Shown here: positions 10,710 to 18,745 of the stretch, in pieces
How positions within the stretch are numbered: the first letter of the stretch is position 1
Layout of the letters: each line of letters starts with the position of its first letter
Source: Pseudomonas sp. GL-B-19
GTDB lineage: Bacteria > Pseudomonadota > Gammaproteobacteria > Pseudomonadales > Pseudomonadaceae
Assembly (NCBI RefSeq): GCF_019956415.1
Contig: NZ_JAHBDK010000026.1
Span: 19,105 to 83,104 of the forward strand
DNA: 64,000 bases
Direction of reading: 5' to 3'
Position numbers and translations under genes: made by a program
Notes under the pieces: model-generated
Databases searched by the model: none
The model's input: only the letters and a program-made list of their open reading frames with translations
Told to the model about the DNA's origin: nothing

Positions 10710-11846
10710 TCAAAGCGACCGCGCAATAATCTCTTTCATGATTTCGTTGGTGCCGGCATAAATCCGCTGCACCCGCGCATCCGCCCATGCCCGGGCAATC
10801 GGGTATTCCCACATAAAACCGTAGCCGCCATGCAACTGCACGCATTCGTCGAGCACCTTGCATTGCAGGTCCGTGCCCCAATACTTGGCCATCGCCGCCG
10901 TCGGCACATCCAGCTTGCCTTGCAGGTGCAGTTCCAGGCAGCGATCGACAAACACCCGGCCAATCTGGATCTCGGTCGCCATCTCCGCCAGTTTGAAGCG
11001 GGTGTTCTGGAAGTCGGCAATCGCCTTGCCGAACGCCTTGCGCTCGCGGGTGTAGTCCAGCGTCCATTGCAACGCCGCTTCAGCCGACGCAAGCCCACCA
11101 ATGGCCACGGTGAGGCGCTCTTGCGGCAATTCCTGCATCAGGTAAGCGAAGCCCATTCCGGCTTGCCCCAACAGGTTTTCCTTGGGCACCCGAACGTCCT
11201 GGAAGAACAGCTCCGAAGTGTCCTGCGCCTTCATCCCGACCTTTTCCAGACGCTTGCCCTTGTCGAAACCCGGGGTGTTGGCCTCGACCAAAAACAGGCT
11301 GGTGCCCTTGGCGCCGGCCTTTGGATCGGTCTTGGCCACGACAATCACCAGATCAGCCAGAAAGCCGTTGGTGATGAAGGTTTTCGAACCGTTGATGACG
11401 TACTCGTCGCCATCCAGTACCGCCGTGGTTTTCACCCCTTGCAGATCGGACCCGGCCCCCGGCTCGGTCATGGCGATCGCCGTGACCATCTCGCCAGACA
11501 CCAGTTTCGGCAGGTACTTGTGCTTCAGAGTTTCACTGCCGTAATGCAGGATATACGGCGCCACGATGTCCGAATGCAGGGAAAAACCGATCCCGGTCAG
11601 CCCCTGGCGCCCGACCTCTTCGATCACTACCGCGCTGTACAAAAAGTCCGCCCCCAGCCCGCCGTATTCCTCCGGAAGATGCGAACACAGCATCCCCGCC
11701 TCCCCCGCCTTGTTCCAGAGTTTGCGGTCGATATAGCCTTGTTTTTCCCATTGCCCATGAAACGGCACAGCCTCTTTCTCGAGGAACGTTCGCACGCTGT
11801 CACGGAAAAGTTCGTGATCGGAGCTGAACAAGGTTCTGGGGATCAT
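10710..11846 (-). CDS. Acyl-CoA dehydrogenase, long-chain/isovaleryl-type active site
   Basis: This 378-residue flavoprotein performs alpha,beta-dehydrogenation of an acyl-CoA, passing electrons to ETF. Family motifs include AMTEPGAGSDLQGVKTTA (FAD/substrate loop, about 125-142) and QLHGGYGFMWEYPIARAWADAR. The usual catalytic glutamate of the YEGT motif is replaced (YAGTNEI), while PQERL supplies Glu243. This is the arrangement known in long-chain and isovaleryl-CoA dehydrogenases, where the base comes from that helix. The exact substrate is not determined. It is divergent from a GlxA-type regulator, a likely but unproven controller. Confidence 0.9.
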   Translation of the reverse strand: MIPRTLFSSDHELFRDSVRTFLEKEAVPFHGQWEKQGYIDRKLWNKAGEAGMLCSHLPEEYGGLGADFLYSAVVIEEVGRQGLTGIGFSLHSDIVAPYILHYGSETLKHKYLPKLVSGEMVTAIAMTEPGAGSDLQGVKTTAVLDGDEYVINGSKTFITNGFLADLVIVVAKTDPKAGAKGTSLFLVEANTPGFDKGKRLEKVGMKAQDTSELFFQDVRVPKENLLGQAGMGFAYLMQELPQERLTVAIGGLASAEAALQWTLDYTRERKAFGKAIADFQNTRFKLAEMATEIQIGRVFVDRCLELHLQGKLDVPTAAMAKYWGTDLQCKVLDECVQLHGGYGFMWEYPIARAWADARVQRIYAGTNEIMKEIIARSL

Positions 11847-11990
11847 GCGGCACCTGTCGTTATTGTTAGAGGAGTTGATCTTCAGAGACTAAGCCCCGCA
11901 TTCAACACAGGACACTGGACACATCAGACAAAAAATAAGACGATCCAGCCGTTTGATGACCACTTTCTCCTATAAAAATAAAGTTGAATT

Positions 11991-12986
11991 ATGTCTAAGC
12001 AAGTCTCCACGCCCTTGCGGCGCGTCAGCATCCTGGCGATCGACCGAGTTTTCGCTTCCACCCTCCTGCAAGCCAAAGACTTTTTCCACATGGCCAGCTT
12101 GCGCCATGGCAAACAACTGGGCCAAGGCCTGACACCGTCGTTCGAAATCCGACTCGTCAGTCCCGACGGCGAACCGGTGAATAGCTTCAGCGATGTCATC
12201 ATCCCGGTAGACGGTGGCCTGGAAAACACCGACATCATCATCCTCCCCGCCTTCTGGGATGACTTCGACACGCTCAGCAAACGTTATCCACAGATCCTGC
12301 CATGGCTGCGTGAGCAACATGCCCGCGGCGCGGTGTTGTGCGGCGAAGCGACCGGGGTGTTCTGGCTAGCCGAGGCGGGCCTGCTCGATGGCAAGGAAGC
12401 AACCACATACTGGCGTTTCTTCAACGCCTTCGCCGAGCGCTTCCCACAGGTTCACCTCAAACAGGACAAACACCTGACCGACGCCGACAACCTGTATTGC
12501 GCAGGCGGCACGACGTCGGCATGCGATCTCTACGTCTACCTGATCGAGCGTTTCTGCGGCGCCAACGTATCGCAAGCCGTGGCGCGGGATATCCTCTACG
12601 AAGTACAGCGCAGTTATACCCCGGGACGTATCGGTTTTGGCGGACAGAAGCTGCACCAGGATGTGATCATCCTGCAGATCCAGCATTGGCTCGAAGAGCA
12701 TTTCGCCGACAAGTTCCGCTTCGAAGACGTGGCCCGCGAACACGGCATGAGCATCCGCAATTTCATGCGCCGCTTCCAGACTGCGACCGGCGACAAGCCG
12801 CTGCACTACCTGCAACGACTGCGCATCGAAACCGCCAAGGGCCTGTTGTCCGGCAGCCGCAAGAGCATCAAGACCATCAGCTATGAGGTCGGCTACGACG
12901 ATGCGAGCTTCTTTGCGCGATTGTTCCGTCAGCACACTGAATTGTCGCCGAACCAGTATCGGCAGCAATTCCAGCAGGCTGCGTAG
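11991..12986 (+). CDS. GlxA/AraC-family transcriptional regulator with DJ-1/PfpI domain
   Basis: The product has 331 residues. The N-terminal DJ-1/PfpI-like domain (about 10-195) contains the nucleophile-elbow region ARGAVLCGEATGVFWLAEAGLL. The C-terminal AraC DNA-binding domain (about 225-325) has two helix-turn-helix units: FEDVAREHGMSIRNFMRRFQ and TISYEVGYDDASFFARLFRQHTELSPNQYRQQ. Related Pseudomonas regulators sense amino acid or carnitine/betaine metabolites. The adjacent divergent acyl-CoA dehydrogenase suggests a fatty-acid or amino-acid catabolic target, which is an inference from position only. Confidence 0.9.
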   Translation: MSKQVSTPLRRVSILAIDRVFASTLLQAKDFFHMASLRHGKQLGQGLTPSFEIRLVSPDGEPVNSFSDVIIPVDGGLENTDIIILPAFWDDFDTLSKRYPQILPWLREQHARGAVLCGEATGVFWLAEAGLLDGKEATTYWRFFNAFAERFPQVHLKQDKHLTDADNLYCAGGTTSACDLYVYLIERFCGANVSQAVARDILYEVQRSYTPGRIGFGGQKLHQDVIILQIQHWLEEHFADKFRFEDVAREHGMSIRNFMRRFQTATGDKPLHYLQRLRIETAKGLLSGSRKSIKTISYEVGYDDASFFARLFRQHTELSPNQYRQQFQQAA

Positions 12987-13010
12987 TTCTCTATCCACAC
13001 ACAAAACCCA

Positions 13011-13100
13011 TGTAGGAGTGAGCCTGCTCGCGATCGCGCCCGTCCATACAGCATTGATATGACTGACACACCGCTATCGCGAGCAGGCTCACTCCTACAA
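13011..13100. repeat. REP palindrome pair (GTAGGAGTGAGCC subtype)
   Basis: TGTAGGAGTGAGCCTGCTCGCGATCG and CGCGAGCAGGCTCACTCCTACA are inverted about a 44-base centre. The GTAGGAGTGAG core is shared only with the copy at 63792-63880. Confidence 0.88.
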
Positions 13101-13119
13101 GGTTTGCGGTGAATTCTGG

Positions 13120-13159
13120 ACATAAAAAAGGGCCTGAATTTGCAGGCCCTTTTTTATGT
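13120..13159. terminator. Bidirectional terminator, GlxA-type regulator (+) and zapE (-)
   Basis: Perfect 17-bp arms (13120-13136 and 13143-13159) give GGGCCTG/CAGGCCC with A6 and T6 runs on either side, suitable for both converging transcripts. Confidence 0.88.
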
Positions 13160-13170
13160 TTTCGAATCGT

Positions 13171-14265
13171 CTACGGCTTGTGCGCCCGGGACAGGAATTC
13201 GTGCGACTGCATCTCCAGCAGACGGCTGAGCGTGCGCTGGAACTCGAAGTTCAGGCGACCACCGGTGTAGAGGTCTTTGAGCTCGACTTCGGCAGAAATG
13301 ATCAGCTTGACGTTACGGTCGTAAAACTCGTCGACCATGTTGATAAAGCGACGGGCGATGTCGTCAGTGGTGACGCTCATCTGCTCGACATCGCTGAGCA
13401 ACACGGCGTGGAAGATCTTGCCCAGTTCGATGTAGTCGTTCTGGCTACGCGGGCCATCGCACAGTTCGCGGAAGTCAAACCAGGCCACGTCATCGCACGT
13501 GCGTACGGCGCGGATTGCGCGATTCTCGATCATCAGCACGTCGTTCTCGACCGCGGCAGTGCATTCCGGCGTCAGCGCACGGAAGCTCTTGCGCAGGCTG
13601 TCCTGAGCGGCGTCATCCAGCGGAAAGTGGAACAACTCCGCTTGCTCAAGATGACGCAGGCGGTAATCGACACCACTGTCGACGTTGACGATGTCGGTGT
13701 TCTGCTTGATCAGCGCGATGGCCGGCAGGAAGCGCGCGCGTTGCAGGCCGTCCTTGTACAGACCGTCCGGTACGATGTTCGAGGTCGCGACCAGGGTCAC
13801 GCCATTCTTGAACAGCTCTTCCATCAGCGTGCCGAGGATCATGGCATCGGTGATGTCGGAGACGAAAAATTCATCGAAGCAAATCACTCGCGACTCGTCG
13901 GAGAAACGCTTGGCGATGATGGTCAGCGGGTTTTTCTCGCCGCCAAGGGTCTTCATCTCTTCGTGCACACGCTTCATGAAGCGGTGGAAGTGAGTTCGGG
14001 TCTTTTCCTTGAACGGCAGCGCTTCGAAGAAGGTGTCGACAAGGTAAGTCTTGCCGCGACCCACGCCGCCCCAGAAGTACAGGCCCTTGACCGGCGCCTG
14101 CTCTTTCTTGCCAAACAGTTTGCCGAGCAGGCCCGGCTTGTTCTGCGAGGCCGCGACCAGATCGTCGTACAGGCGCTGCAAATGGCGCACAGCAGTTTCC
14201 TGCGCGGCGTCATGGAAGAATTCCGGGCGCTTCAGATCAGCTTGATATCGTTCTAGGGGCGTCAT
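13171..14265 (-). CDS. zapE: ZapE, AFG1-like cell-division ATPase
   Basis: This 364-residue AAA-type ATPase has Walker A GGVGRGKT (66-73), Walker B VICFDEFFVSD (about 150-160) and a sensor segment TLVATSNIVPDGLYKDGLQR. ZapE associates with FtsZ during constriction in E. coli, and the eukaryotic homologue AFG1/LACE1 is mitochondrial. The start ATG at 14265 gives MTPLERYQADLKRPEF, as in homologues. It is separated from upstream trpS by a strong terminator, so it likely has its own promoter in the short gap or is read from leakage. Confidence 0.94.
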   Translation of the reverse strand: MTPLERYQADLKRPEFFHDAAQETAVRHLQRLYDDLVAASQNKPGLLGKLFGKKEQAPVKGLYFWGGVGRGKTYLVDTFFEALPFKEKTRTHFHRFMKRVHEEMKTLGGEKNPLTIIAKRFSDESRVICFDEFFVSDITDAMILGTLMEELFKNGVTLVATSNIVPDGLYKDGLQRARFLPAIALIKQNTDIVNVDSGVDYRLRHLEQAELFHFPLDDAAQDSLRKSFRALTPECTAAVENDVLMIENRAIRAVRTCDDVAWFDFRELCDGPRSQNDYIELGKIFHAVLLSDVEQMSVTTDDIARRFINMVDEFYDRNVKLIISAEVELKDLYTGGRLNFEFQRTLSRLLEMQSHEFLSRAHKP

Positions 14266-14284
14266 AATTCGTTAGCAAGGCAAC

Positions 14285-14316
14285 AAAAACGGGCCGTCAC
14301 TGTAGCGACGGCCCGG
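14285..14316 (-). terminator. Terminator of trpS
   Basis: On the minus strand GGGCCGTC-GCTACAGT-GACGGCCC is followed by GTTTTTGTT, a textbook intrinsic terminator in the 91-base gap between trpS and zapE. Confidence 0.85.
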
Positions 14317-14356
14317 GGGAATGGCAATCGGCCCTTGGTCGGGTCGAGCCGCTGAT

Positions 14357-15712
14357 TTATTCCTGAACCGGCGTCAGCGCGACGCGCAGGGCGTCGATGG
14401 CGACGTCGCGAGCCGCGCTGTCGGCGAATGTCGGGCTATCTGCCACGCACTCGCCTTCGAGCCAGACACTGAAGCTCAGGTCTTCGCTGCGCACATCCAG
14501 AGGCTGGCCCGCTTGCAGTTGTTTGGTCACTTGCCCGGCGGTTTTGCCGTCGGCGAAGTTGTGCGACAGCAGCAGTTGCTCACCATCGGCCGCCAGCAGA
14601 CGGAAGCGGAAGCTGCCGTCGTCTTCGCGGAAGCTGACGAAACGTGCGGCTTTTGCGGCTTTTTTCTTGGTGGTGGCGGCGACTTGAGTCTGCGCCACGA
14701 AAGAACGCAGGCCGACCGCTTCACGCAGCTCGTTCAAGAACGGCGTCGCTACGGCACGGGCTTTTTTGGCACCGACTTGCAGCATGTCTTCCAGATCGGC
14801 CGGACGTTCCATCAGCTGGTAATAACGCTCGCGGGATTCGCCCAACTCGCTATCCAGCAATTGGAACAGGCGATTCTTCGCCTCCCCCCAACCCAAGCCC
14901 TGCAACAGTTCGCTACGGAACTCGTCGGACTGCGCCTGCGTAGCAAACGCTTGAAACAGCGTGAACAGGTGCGAATTGTCCGGGTCCTTGGCTTCGCCCG
15001 GCGCGCGCGAATCGGTGACGATCCGCGAAATCGCGTCCTTCATCTCTTTGGCGCTGCTGAACAACGGGATGGTGTTGTCATAGCTCTTCGACATCTTGCG
15101 ACCGTCGAGGCCTGGCAGCGTGGCAACGCTTTCTTCGATCAGTGCCTCAGGCATGGTGAAAAATTCTTTGCCCTGACCAAACAAGTGGTTGAAGCGTTGA
15201 CCGATGTCGCGAGCCATTTCCACGTGCTGGATCTGGTCGCGACCGACCGGCACCTTGTGCGCGTTGAACATCAGAATGTCTGCGGCCATCAGCACCGGGT
15301 AACTGTACAAGCCCATGGTGATGCCGGCGTCCGGGTCTTCGCCGGTCTCGACGTTCTTGTCCACCGAGGCTTTGTAGGCGTGTGCACGGTTGAGCAAGCC
15401 TTTGGCGGCGACGCAGGTCAGCAGCCAGGTCAGCTCGGGGATTTCCGGGATGTCGGACTGGCGGTAGAACGTCACGCGATCCACATCCAGGCCGCCGGCC
15501 AGCCAGGTCGCGGCGATTTCCAGACGCGAGCGCTGGATGCGCTGCGGGTCATCGCATTTGATCAGGGCGTGGTAGTCGGCCAGGAAGTAGAACGAATCGG
15601 CATTGCTGTCACGGCTGGCAACGATCGCCGGGCGGATGGCGCCGGCGTAGTTGCCCAGGTGAGGCGTGCCGGTGGTGGTGATGCCGGTGAGGATACGGGT
15701 ACGAGTCGTCAT
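14357..15712 (-). CDS. trpS: Tryptophan-tRNA ligase with C-terminal extra domain
   Basis: This class I aminoacyl-tRNA synthetase has 451 residues from ATG 15712, the position that gives the family N terminus MTTRTRILTGITTTG. The HIGH-type motif is TPHLGN and the KMSKS loop is GRKMSKSYDN. The catalytic and anticodon part ends near residue 336 (LREAVGLRSF). A Lys/Ala linker (TTKKKAAKAA) follows and then about 95 residues (SFREDDGSFRFRLLAADGE...) absent from the 334-residue E. coli enzyme, resembling DUF1508/YegP repeats. An earlier in-frame ATG at 15736 is less likely. Confidence 0.95.
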   Translation of the reverse strand: MTTRTRILTGITTTGTPHLGNYAGAIRPAIVASRDSNADSFYFLADYHALIKCDDPQRIQRSRLEIAATWLAGGLDVDRVTFYRQSDIPEIPELTWLLTCVAAKGLLNRAHAYKASVDKNVETGEDPDAGITMGLYSYPVLMAADILMFNAHKVPVGRDQIQHVEMARDIGQRFNHLFGQGKEFFTMPEALIEESVATLPGLDGRKMSKSYDNTIPLFSSAKEMKDAISRIVTDSRAPGEAKDPDNSHLFTLFQAFATQAQSDEFRSELLQGLGWGEAKNRLFQLLDSELGESRERYYQLMERPADLEDMLQVGAKKARAVATPFLNELREAVGLRSFVAQTQVAATTKKKAAKAARFVSFREDDGSFRFRLLAADGEQLLLSHNFADGKTAGQVTKQLQAGQPLDVRSEDLSFSVWLEGECVADSPTFADSAARDVAIDALRVALTPVQE

Positions 15713-15736
15713 GGGTAATCGCTTGTCAGACTGCAA

Positions 15737-16366
15737 TCAATTCGAAAGACGCGGCAGGATCAGATCCTTGAGATCGGTCAGCTTGCCATGAAAAAAGTGT
15801 CCGCATTCTGCCACTTTCAGCAGCTCATGGGGGCGCTCGAGTTTTTCGGACCAGTCGTAAACCAGCTGCGGGTCGATGACTTCGTCGGTTTCCGGCTGGA
15901 TCAGGGTCAACTCGCCCTGCTGCGACAGTTGCTCCTGATCGCCCAGGCGCATGACCGCAGGTGCGACCATAAACAAATGTTTCAGTTGTTCGCCCTTGGC
16001 TTCCAGGCGTCCGCCGAGACTTGCTGCAACAAAACCGCCGAAGGAGAAACCGAACAGGGTCAGGGGCAAGTCCGGGTGCTTGACCCGCAGCCATTCGGCG
16101 ACGGCTTGAGCATCGTCGACTTCACCAGTGCCCATGTCGTGCGTGCCTTCACTGGCACCGACGCCACGGTAGTTGAACCGCAGGGTAATCAAGCCGGCAT
16201 CGCGCGCAGTGCGCTGCAGGGTCGAGACGACTTTGTTGAGCATGGTGCCGCCCTGCACCGGGTTCGGATGGCAGATGAGCGCAACGCCGCGGGGCTGCTC
16301 ATTATCCAGATACAAAGCTTCCAGCTGACCGACGGGGCCATCAATCACTACAGGGGTTTCGCGCAT
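15737..16366 (-). CDS. Alpha/beta hydrolase
   Basis: This 209-residue serine hydrolase begins MRETPVVIDGPVGQLEALYLD. The nucleophile elbow is GFSFGG (about 106-111), the oxyanion/Gly-rich segment HPNPVQGGTMLNK follows the first strand, and the last histidine is in AECGHFFHGKL. The family often covers dienelactone-hydrolase-like or lipid/CoA-ester hydrolases; no substrate can be assigned. It lies 24 bases upstream of trpS in the same direction. In-frame codons extend upstream to 16519, but they would overlap the divergent zapG start. Confidence 0.87.
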   Translation of the reverse strand: MRETPVVIDGPVGQLEALYLDNEQPRGVALICHPNPVQGGTMLNKVVSTLQRTARDAGLITLRFNYRGVGASEGTHDMGTGEVDDAQAVAEWLRVKHPDLPLTLFGFSFGGFVAASLGGRLEAKGEQLKHLFMVAPAVMRLGDQEQLSQQGELTLIQPETDEVIDPQLVYDWSEKLERPHELLKVAECGHFFHGKLTDLKDLILPRLSN

Positions 16367-16510
16367 AAGCAAGTAAGGAACTCCGTGACCTCGAATCGGG
16401 TCGACTCGTCTAGCAAATTGTCTGTGCCAATCTATTGCGAGTGAATCGCGGTATACAGCGCAGGTTCGAGCCGTTAACGTAAAGCAAAGCCGTTTATAGA
16501 GGAAGGACTC

Positions 16511-16945
16511 GTGGAACACTCGCTCTTAGTTTGGTTGTTACCGACTCTTGCCCTGGTTGTGGGTGTCGCCATTGGATTCCTGATCGCTCGTCTGGTGCCG
16601 AACGCCGCGCCGAGCAGCACGCAACGTCAGCTGGATGACATTCAGGAACGTTTCGACAGTTATCAGAACGAGGTGGTCACCCACTTCAACAGCACTGCAA
16701 ACCTGGTCAAGAAACTGACTCAGAGCTATCAGGAAGTGCAGGATCACCTCGCCGAGGGTGCCAACCGTCTGGCCCTGGACGAGCAGACTCGCCAACGCTT
16801 GCTGGCCTCCCTGCACGCCGATGCGACAGTGGCCCCACGCGAACGCCTGACGCCGCCGCGCAATCAGGAGCCGCCTCGCGACTACGCACCAAAATCCCCG
16901 AACGCGCCGGGCATGCTGGATGAGCATTACGGCCTGAAGAAGTAA
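16511..16945 (+). CDS. zapG: ZapG/YhcB family inner-membrane protein (DUF1043)
   Basis: This 144-residue protein starts with GTG at 16511 behind a strong GAGGAAGGA site. A single N-terminal transmembrane helix (about 5-27, VWLLPTLALVVGVAIGFLIARL) is followed by a cytoplasmic coiled-coil (QRQLDDIQERFDSYQNEVVTHFNSTA...) and a proline-rich tail. E. coli YhcB links cell elongation, envelope synthesis and division. The zapE-trpS-hydrolase-zapG neighbourhood matches P. aeruginosa, after which the order I recall there (cysNC) is not found. Confidence 0.93.
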   Translation: MEHSLLVWLLPTLALVVGVAIGFLIARLVPNAAPSSTQRQLDDIQERFDSYQNEVVTHFNSTANLVKKLTQSYQEVQDHLAEGANRLALDEQTRQRLLASLHADATVAPRERLTPPRNQEPPRDYAPKSPNAPGMLDEHYGLKK

Positions 16946-16962
16946 TCAGGTTTCGCGCAGTA

Positions 16963-17001
16963 CAAAAGCCCTCGGACAAGTGATTGTCCGGGGGCTTTTT
17001 C
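16963..17001 (+). terminator. Terminator of zapG
   Basis: AAAAGCCCTCGGACAA-GTGA-TTGTCCGGGGGCTTTTT: a long stem followed by T5, 18 bases after the zapG stop. Confidence 0.88.
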
Positions 17002-17032
17002 ATTGGTAATGATTTAGTTGTCTGCACTGACC

Positions 17033-17102
17033 CCATCGCGAGCAGGCTCGCTCCCACAGTTGATCGCGTTCCTCCTGTGGGAGCGGGCTTGCCCGCGATG
17101 GG
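17033..17102. repeat. REP palindrome pair
   Basis: CCATCGCGAGCAGGCTCGCTCCCACAG and CTGTGGGAGCGGGCTTGCCCGCGATGG in inverted orientation. The right arm carries the CGGGCTTGCCCGCG variant. Confidence 0.88.
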
Positions 17103-17119
17103 GCCCGGACTGGCAATAC

Positions 17120-17166
17120 AAAAAAGCCCGCCCGATCTATTGAGGATCGGGCGGGCTCTTTTTTTA
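17120..17166 (-). terminator. Terminator of the OmpA-like lipoprotein gene
   Basis: AGCCCGCCCGATC and GATCGGGCGGGCT pair, with A6 on the left side serving as the U tract of the minus-strand transcript and T7 on the right. Confidence 0.88.
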
Positions 17167-17206
17167 CGCCTGGGGTTCAGTCAGGTTGGTAAAGGTAAAA
17201 CTGTTA

Positions 17207-17905
17207 TTACTGAGGATACTGCTGACCCGGAATCGCTTTCAAGTTGACTTCAACTCGACGGTTCTGTGCCCGCCCATTGGTATCAGCGTTGCTGGCAATC
17301 GGGCTATCCGGGCCGGCACCGCGAGCCGAGAGGTTGGCACCGCTCACACCTTGCGAAGTCAGGTAAGTCGCCACGCTTTGCGCACGACGCTGGGACAGGT
17401 CCATGTTGTGCTGGCGGCTGCCGGTGCTGTCGGTGTAGCCAACGATTTCGATCTGGTTCTGGTTGAACTCCTTGAGCGAGCCTGCCAGGTTGTTCAACGG
17501 TTGATAGAAACCTGAAGCGATGTTCGCCGAATCGGTTGCGAACGTGATGTTGCCTGGCATGATCAATTTGATCTGATCGCCTTCGCGCTGCACTTCAACG
17601 CCGGTGTTGGCCATGCTGGCACGCAATTTTTTCTCTTGCTGGTCGGCGTAGTAGCCGTAACCGGCGGCAGAAGCACCCACTACTGCTGCGCCGATCAACG
17701 CGCCCTTGCCACGGTTATCATGGTTAATGGCGGCACCCGCCACAGCACCGGCCAAAGCACCGAGACCGCCATATTTAGCGGTTTTGCTCATACCTTGAGA
17801 GCCGCCATTAGCTTGGCCCTGGTTATCGTAAGGGCCAGGTGCGGCACAGCCAGACAGCAAGGCCACTGCGGTAGCGACAATAATCAAACGACGCGTGGTG
17901 AACAT
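17207..17905 (-). CDS. OmpA-family lipoprotein with glycine-zipper region (YiaD-like)
   Basis: This is a 232-residue lipoprotein. The start at 17905 has GTAGGAGCTCTA upstream and gives a signal peptide ending in LLSGC (Cys20). A Gly/Ala-rich zipper region (about 45-100, KYGGLGALAGAVAGAAINHDNRGKGALIG) is followed by a peptidoglycan-binding OmpA C-terminal domain (about 120-228). That domain contains ITFATDSANI, GYTDSTGSRQHNMDLSQRRAQSV and the diaminopimelate-binding arginine segment NRRVEV. It probably tethers the outer membrane to peptidoglycan. It stands alone between two terminators. Confidence 0.9.
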   Translation of the reverse strand: MFTTRRLIIVATAVALLSGCAAPGPYDNQGQANGGSQGMSKTAKYGGLGALAGAVAGAAINHDNRGKGALIGAAVVGASAAGYGYYADQQEKKLRASMANTGVEVQREGDQIKLIMPGNITFATDSANIASGFYQPLNNLAGSLKEFNQNQIEIVGYTDSTGSRQHNMDLSQRRAQSVATYLTSQGVSGANLSARGAGPDSPIASNADTNGRAQNRRVEVNLKAIPGQQYPQ

Positions 17906-18019
17906 TAGAGCTCCTACTTTTTTGCATTCTGTGGTGCAACGGACTTCAGCATTGGACCTTTGCGGGGGTTGGATCATCGCACAGGTCAAAAATTCCCCGT
18001 ATTACAAACGTGTTACAAA

Positions 18020-18661
18020 TCAGGCCCGCACAAAAGGGTTCTCGCGCATTTCATCACCCAATCGCGTGTCCGGACCATGGCCGGTGACCACGGTTGCCTC
18101 TTCGTCGAGCGTATACAGCCGCTGCTTGATCGACCGCACGATGGTCGCCTGATCGCCGCCCCACAAATCCGTGCGCCCTACTCCACGCCGAAACAACGTG
18201 TCACCGGCAATCAGCAGCTTGGCCTCGGAAAACCAGAAGCTCATGGAGCCCGGCGTATGACCCGGCGTGTGCAACGCCACGCCGCAACCGCAGGCCAGTT
18301 CTTCGTCATCGGCCAACCAGCGATCCGGCGGTGGCACGGGCGTGTAAGGCACACCGAACATCTGGCATTGCATCTCCAGATTGTCCCAGAGGAACTGATC
18401 TTCTTTATGCAGGTGCAGGGTGGCGCCGGTTTTCTCCTTCAACTGACCGGAGGCCAGGAAGTGATCCAGATGCGCATGGGTATGGATGATGCTGACCACC
18501 TTCAAGCCCAGGGCATCGAGGCGCGCCAGAATCAATTCATGATTACCGCCCGGATCAACCACGATCGCTTTTTTACTGATCGGGTCGCCGATGATGGTGC
18601 AGTTGCACTGCAAAGGGCCGACGGGGAAGGTTTCGCGAATGAGGCTGGGTTGCTGGGTCAT
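18020..18661 (-). CDS. MBL-fold hydrolase, type II glyoxalase (GloC/YcbL-like)
   Basis: This 213-residue metallo-beta-lactamase-fold protein has the metal motif HTHAHLDH (about 56-63), further ligands in HTPGHTPGSMSF and the Asp in IAGDTLFRRGVGRTD, and a final His in VTGHGPDT. The length and start (LIRETFPVGPLQCNC) fit the short glyoxalase-II branch (E. coli GloC/YcbL), which hydrolyses S-lactoylglutathione, rather than the longer GloB. The start at 18661 was chosen by homology; the ribosome binding site is weak. Confidence 0.88.
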   Translation of the reverse strand: MTQQPSLIRETFPVGPLQCNCTIIGDPISKKAIVVDPGGNHELILARLDALGLKVVSIIHTHAHLDHFLASGQLKEKTGATLHLHKEDQFLWDNLEMQCQMFGVPYTPVPPPDRWLADDEELACGCGVALHTPGHTPGSMSFWFSEAKLLIAGDTLFRRGVGRTDLWGGDQATIVRSIKQRLYTLDEEATVVTGHGPDTRLGDEMRENPFVRA

Positions 18662-18745
18662 CAGGACAAGCTCGAAAATCAGTGATGGGCAATTCTGGCA
18701 CAAAACTGCAACGGTCTTTTAAGCGCCGGGCCAATCTTGAAAATA

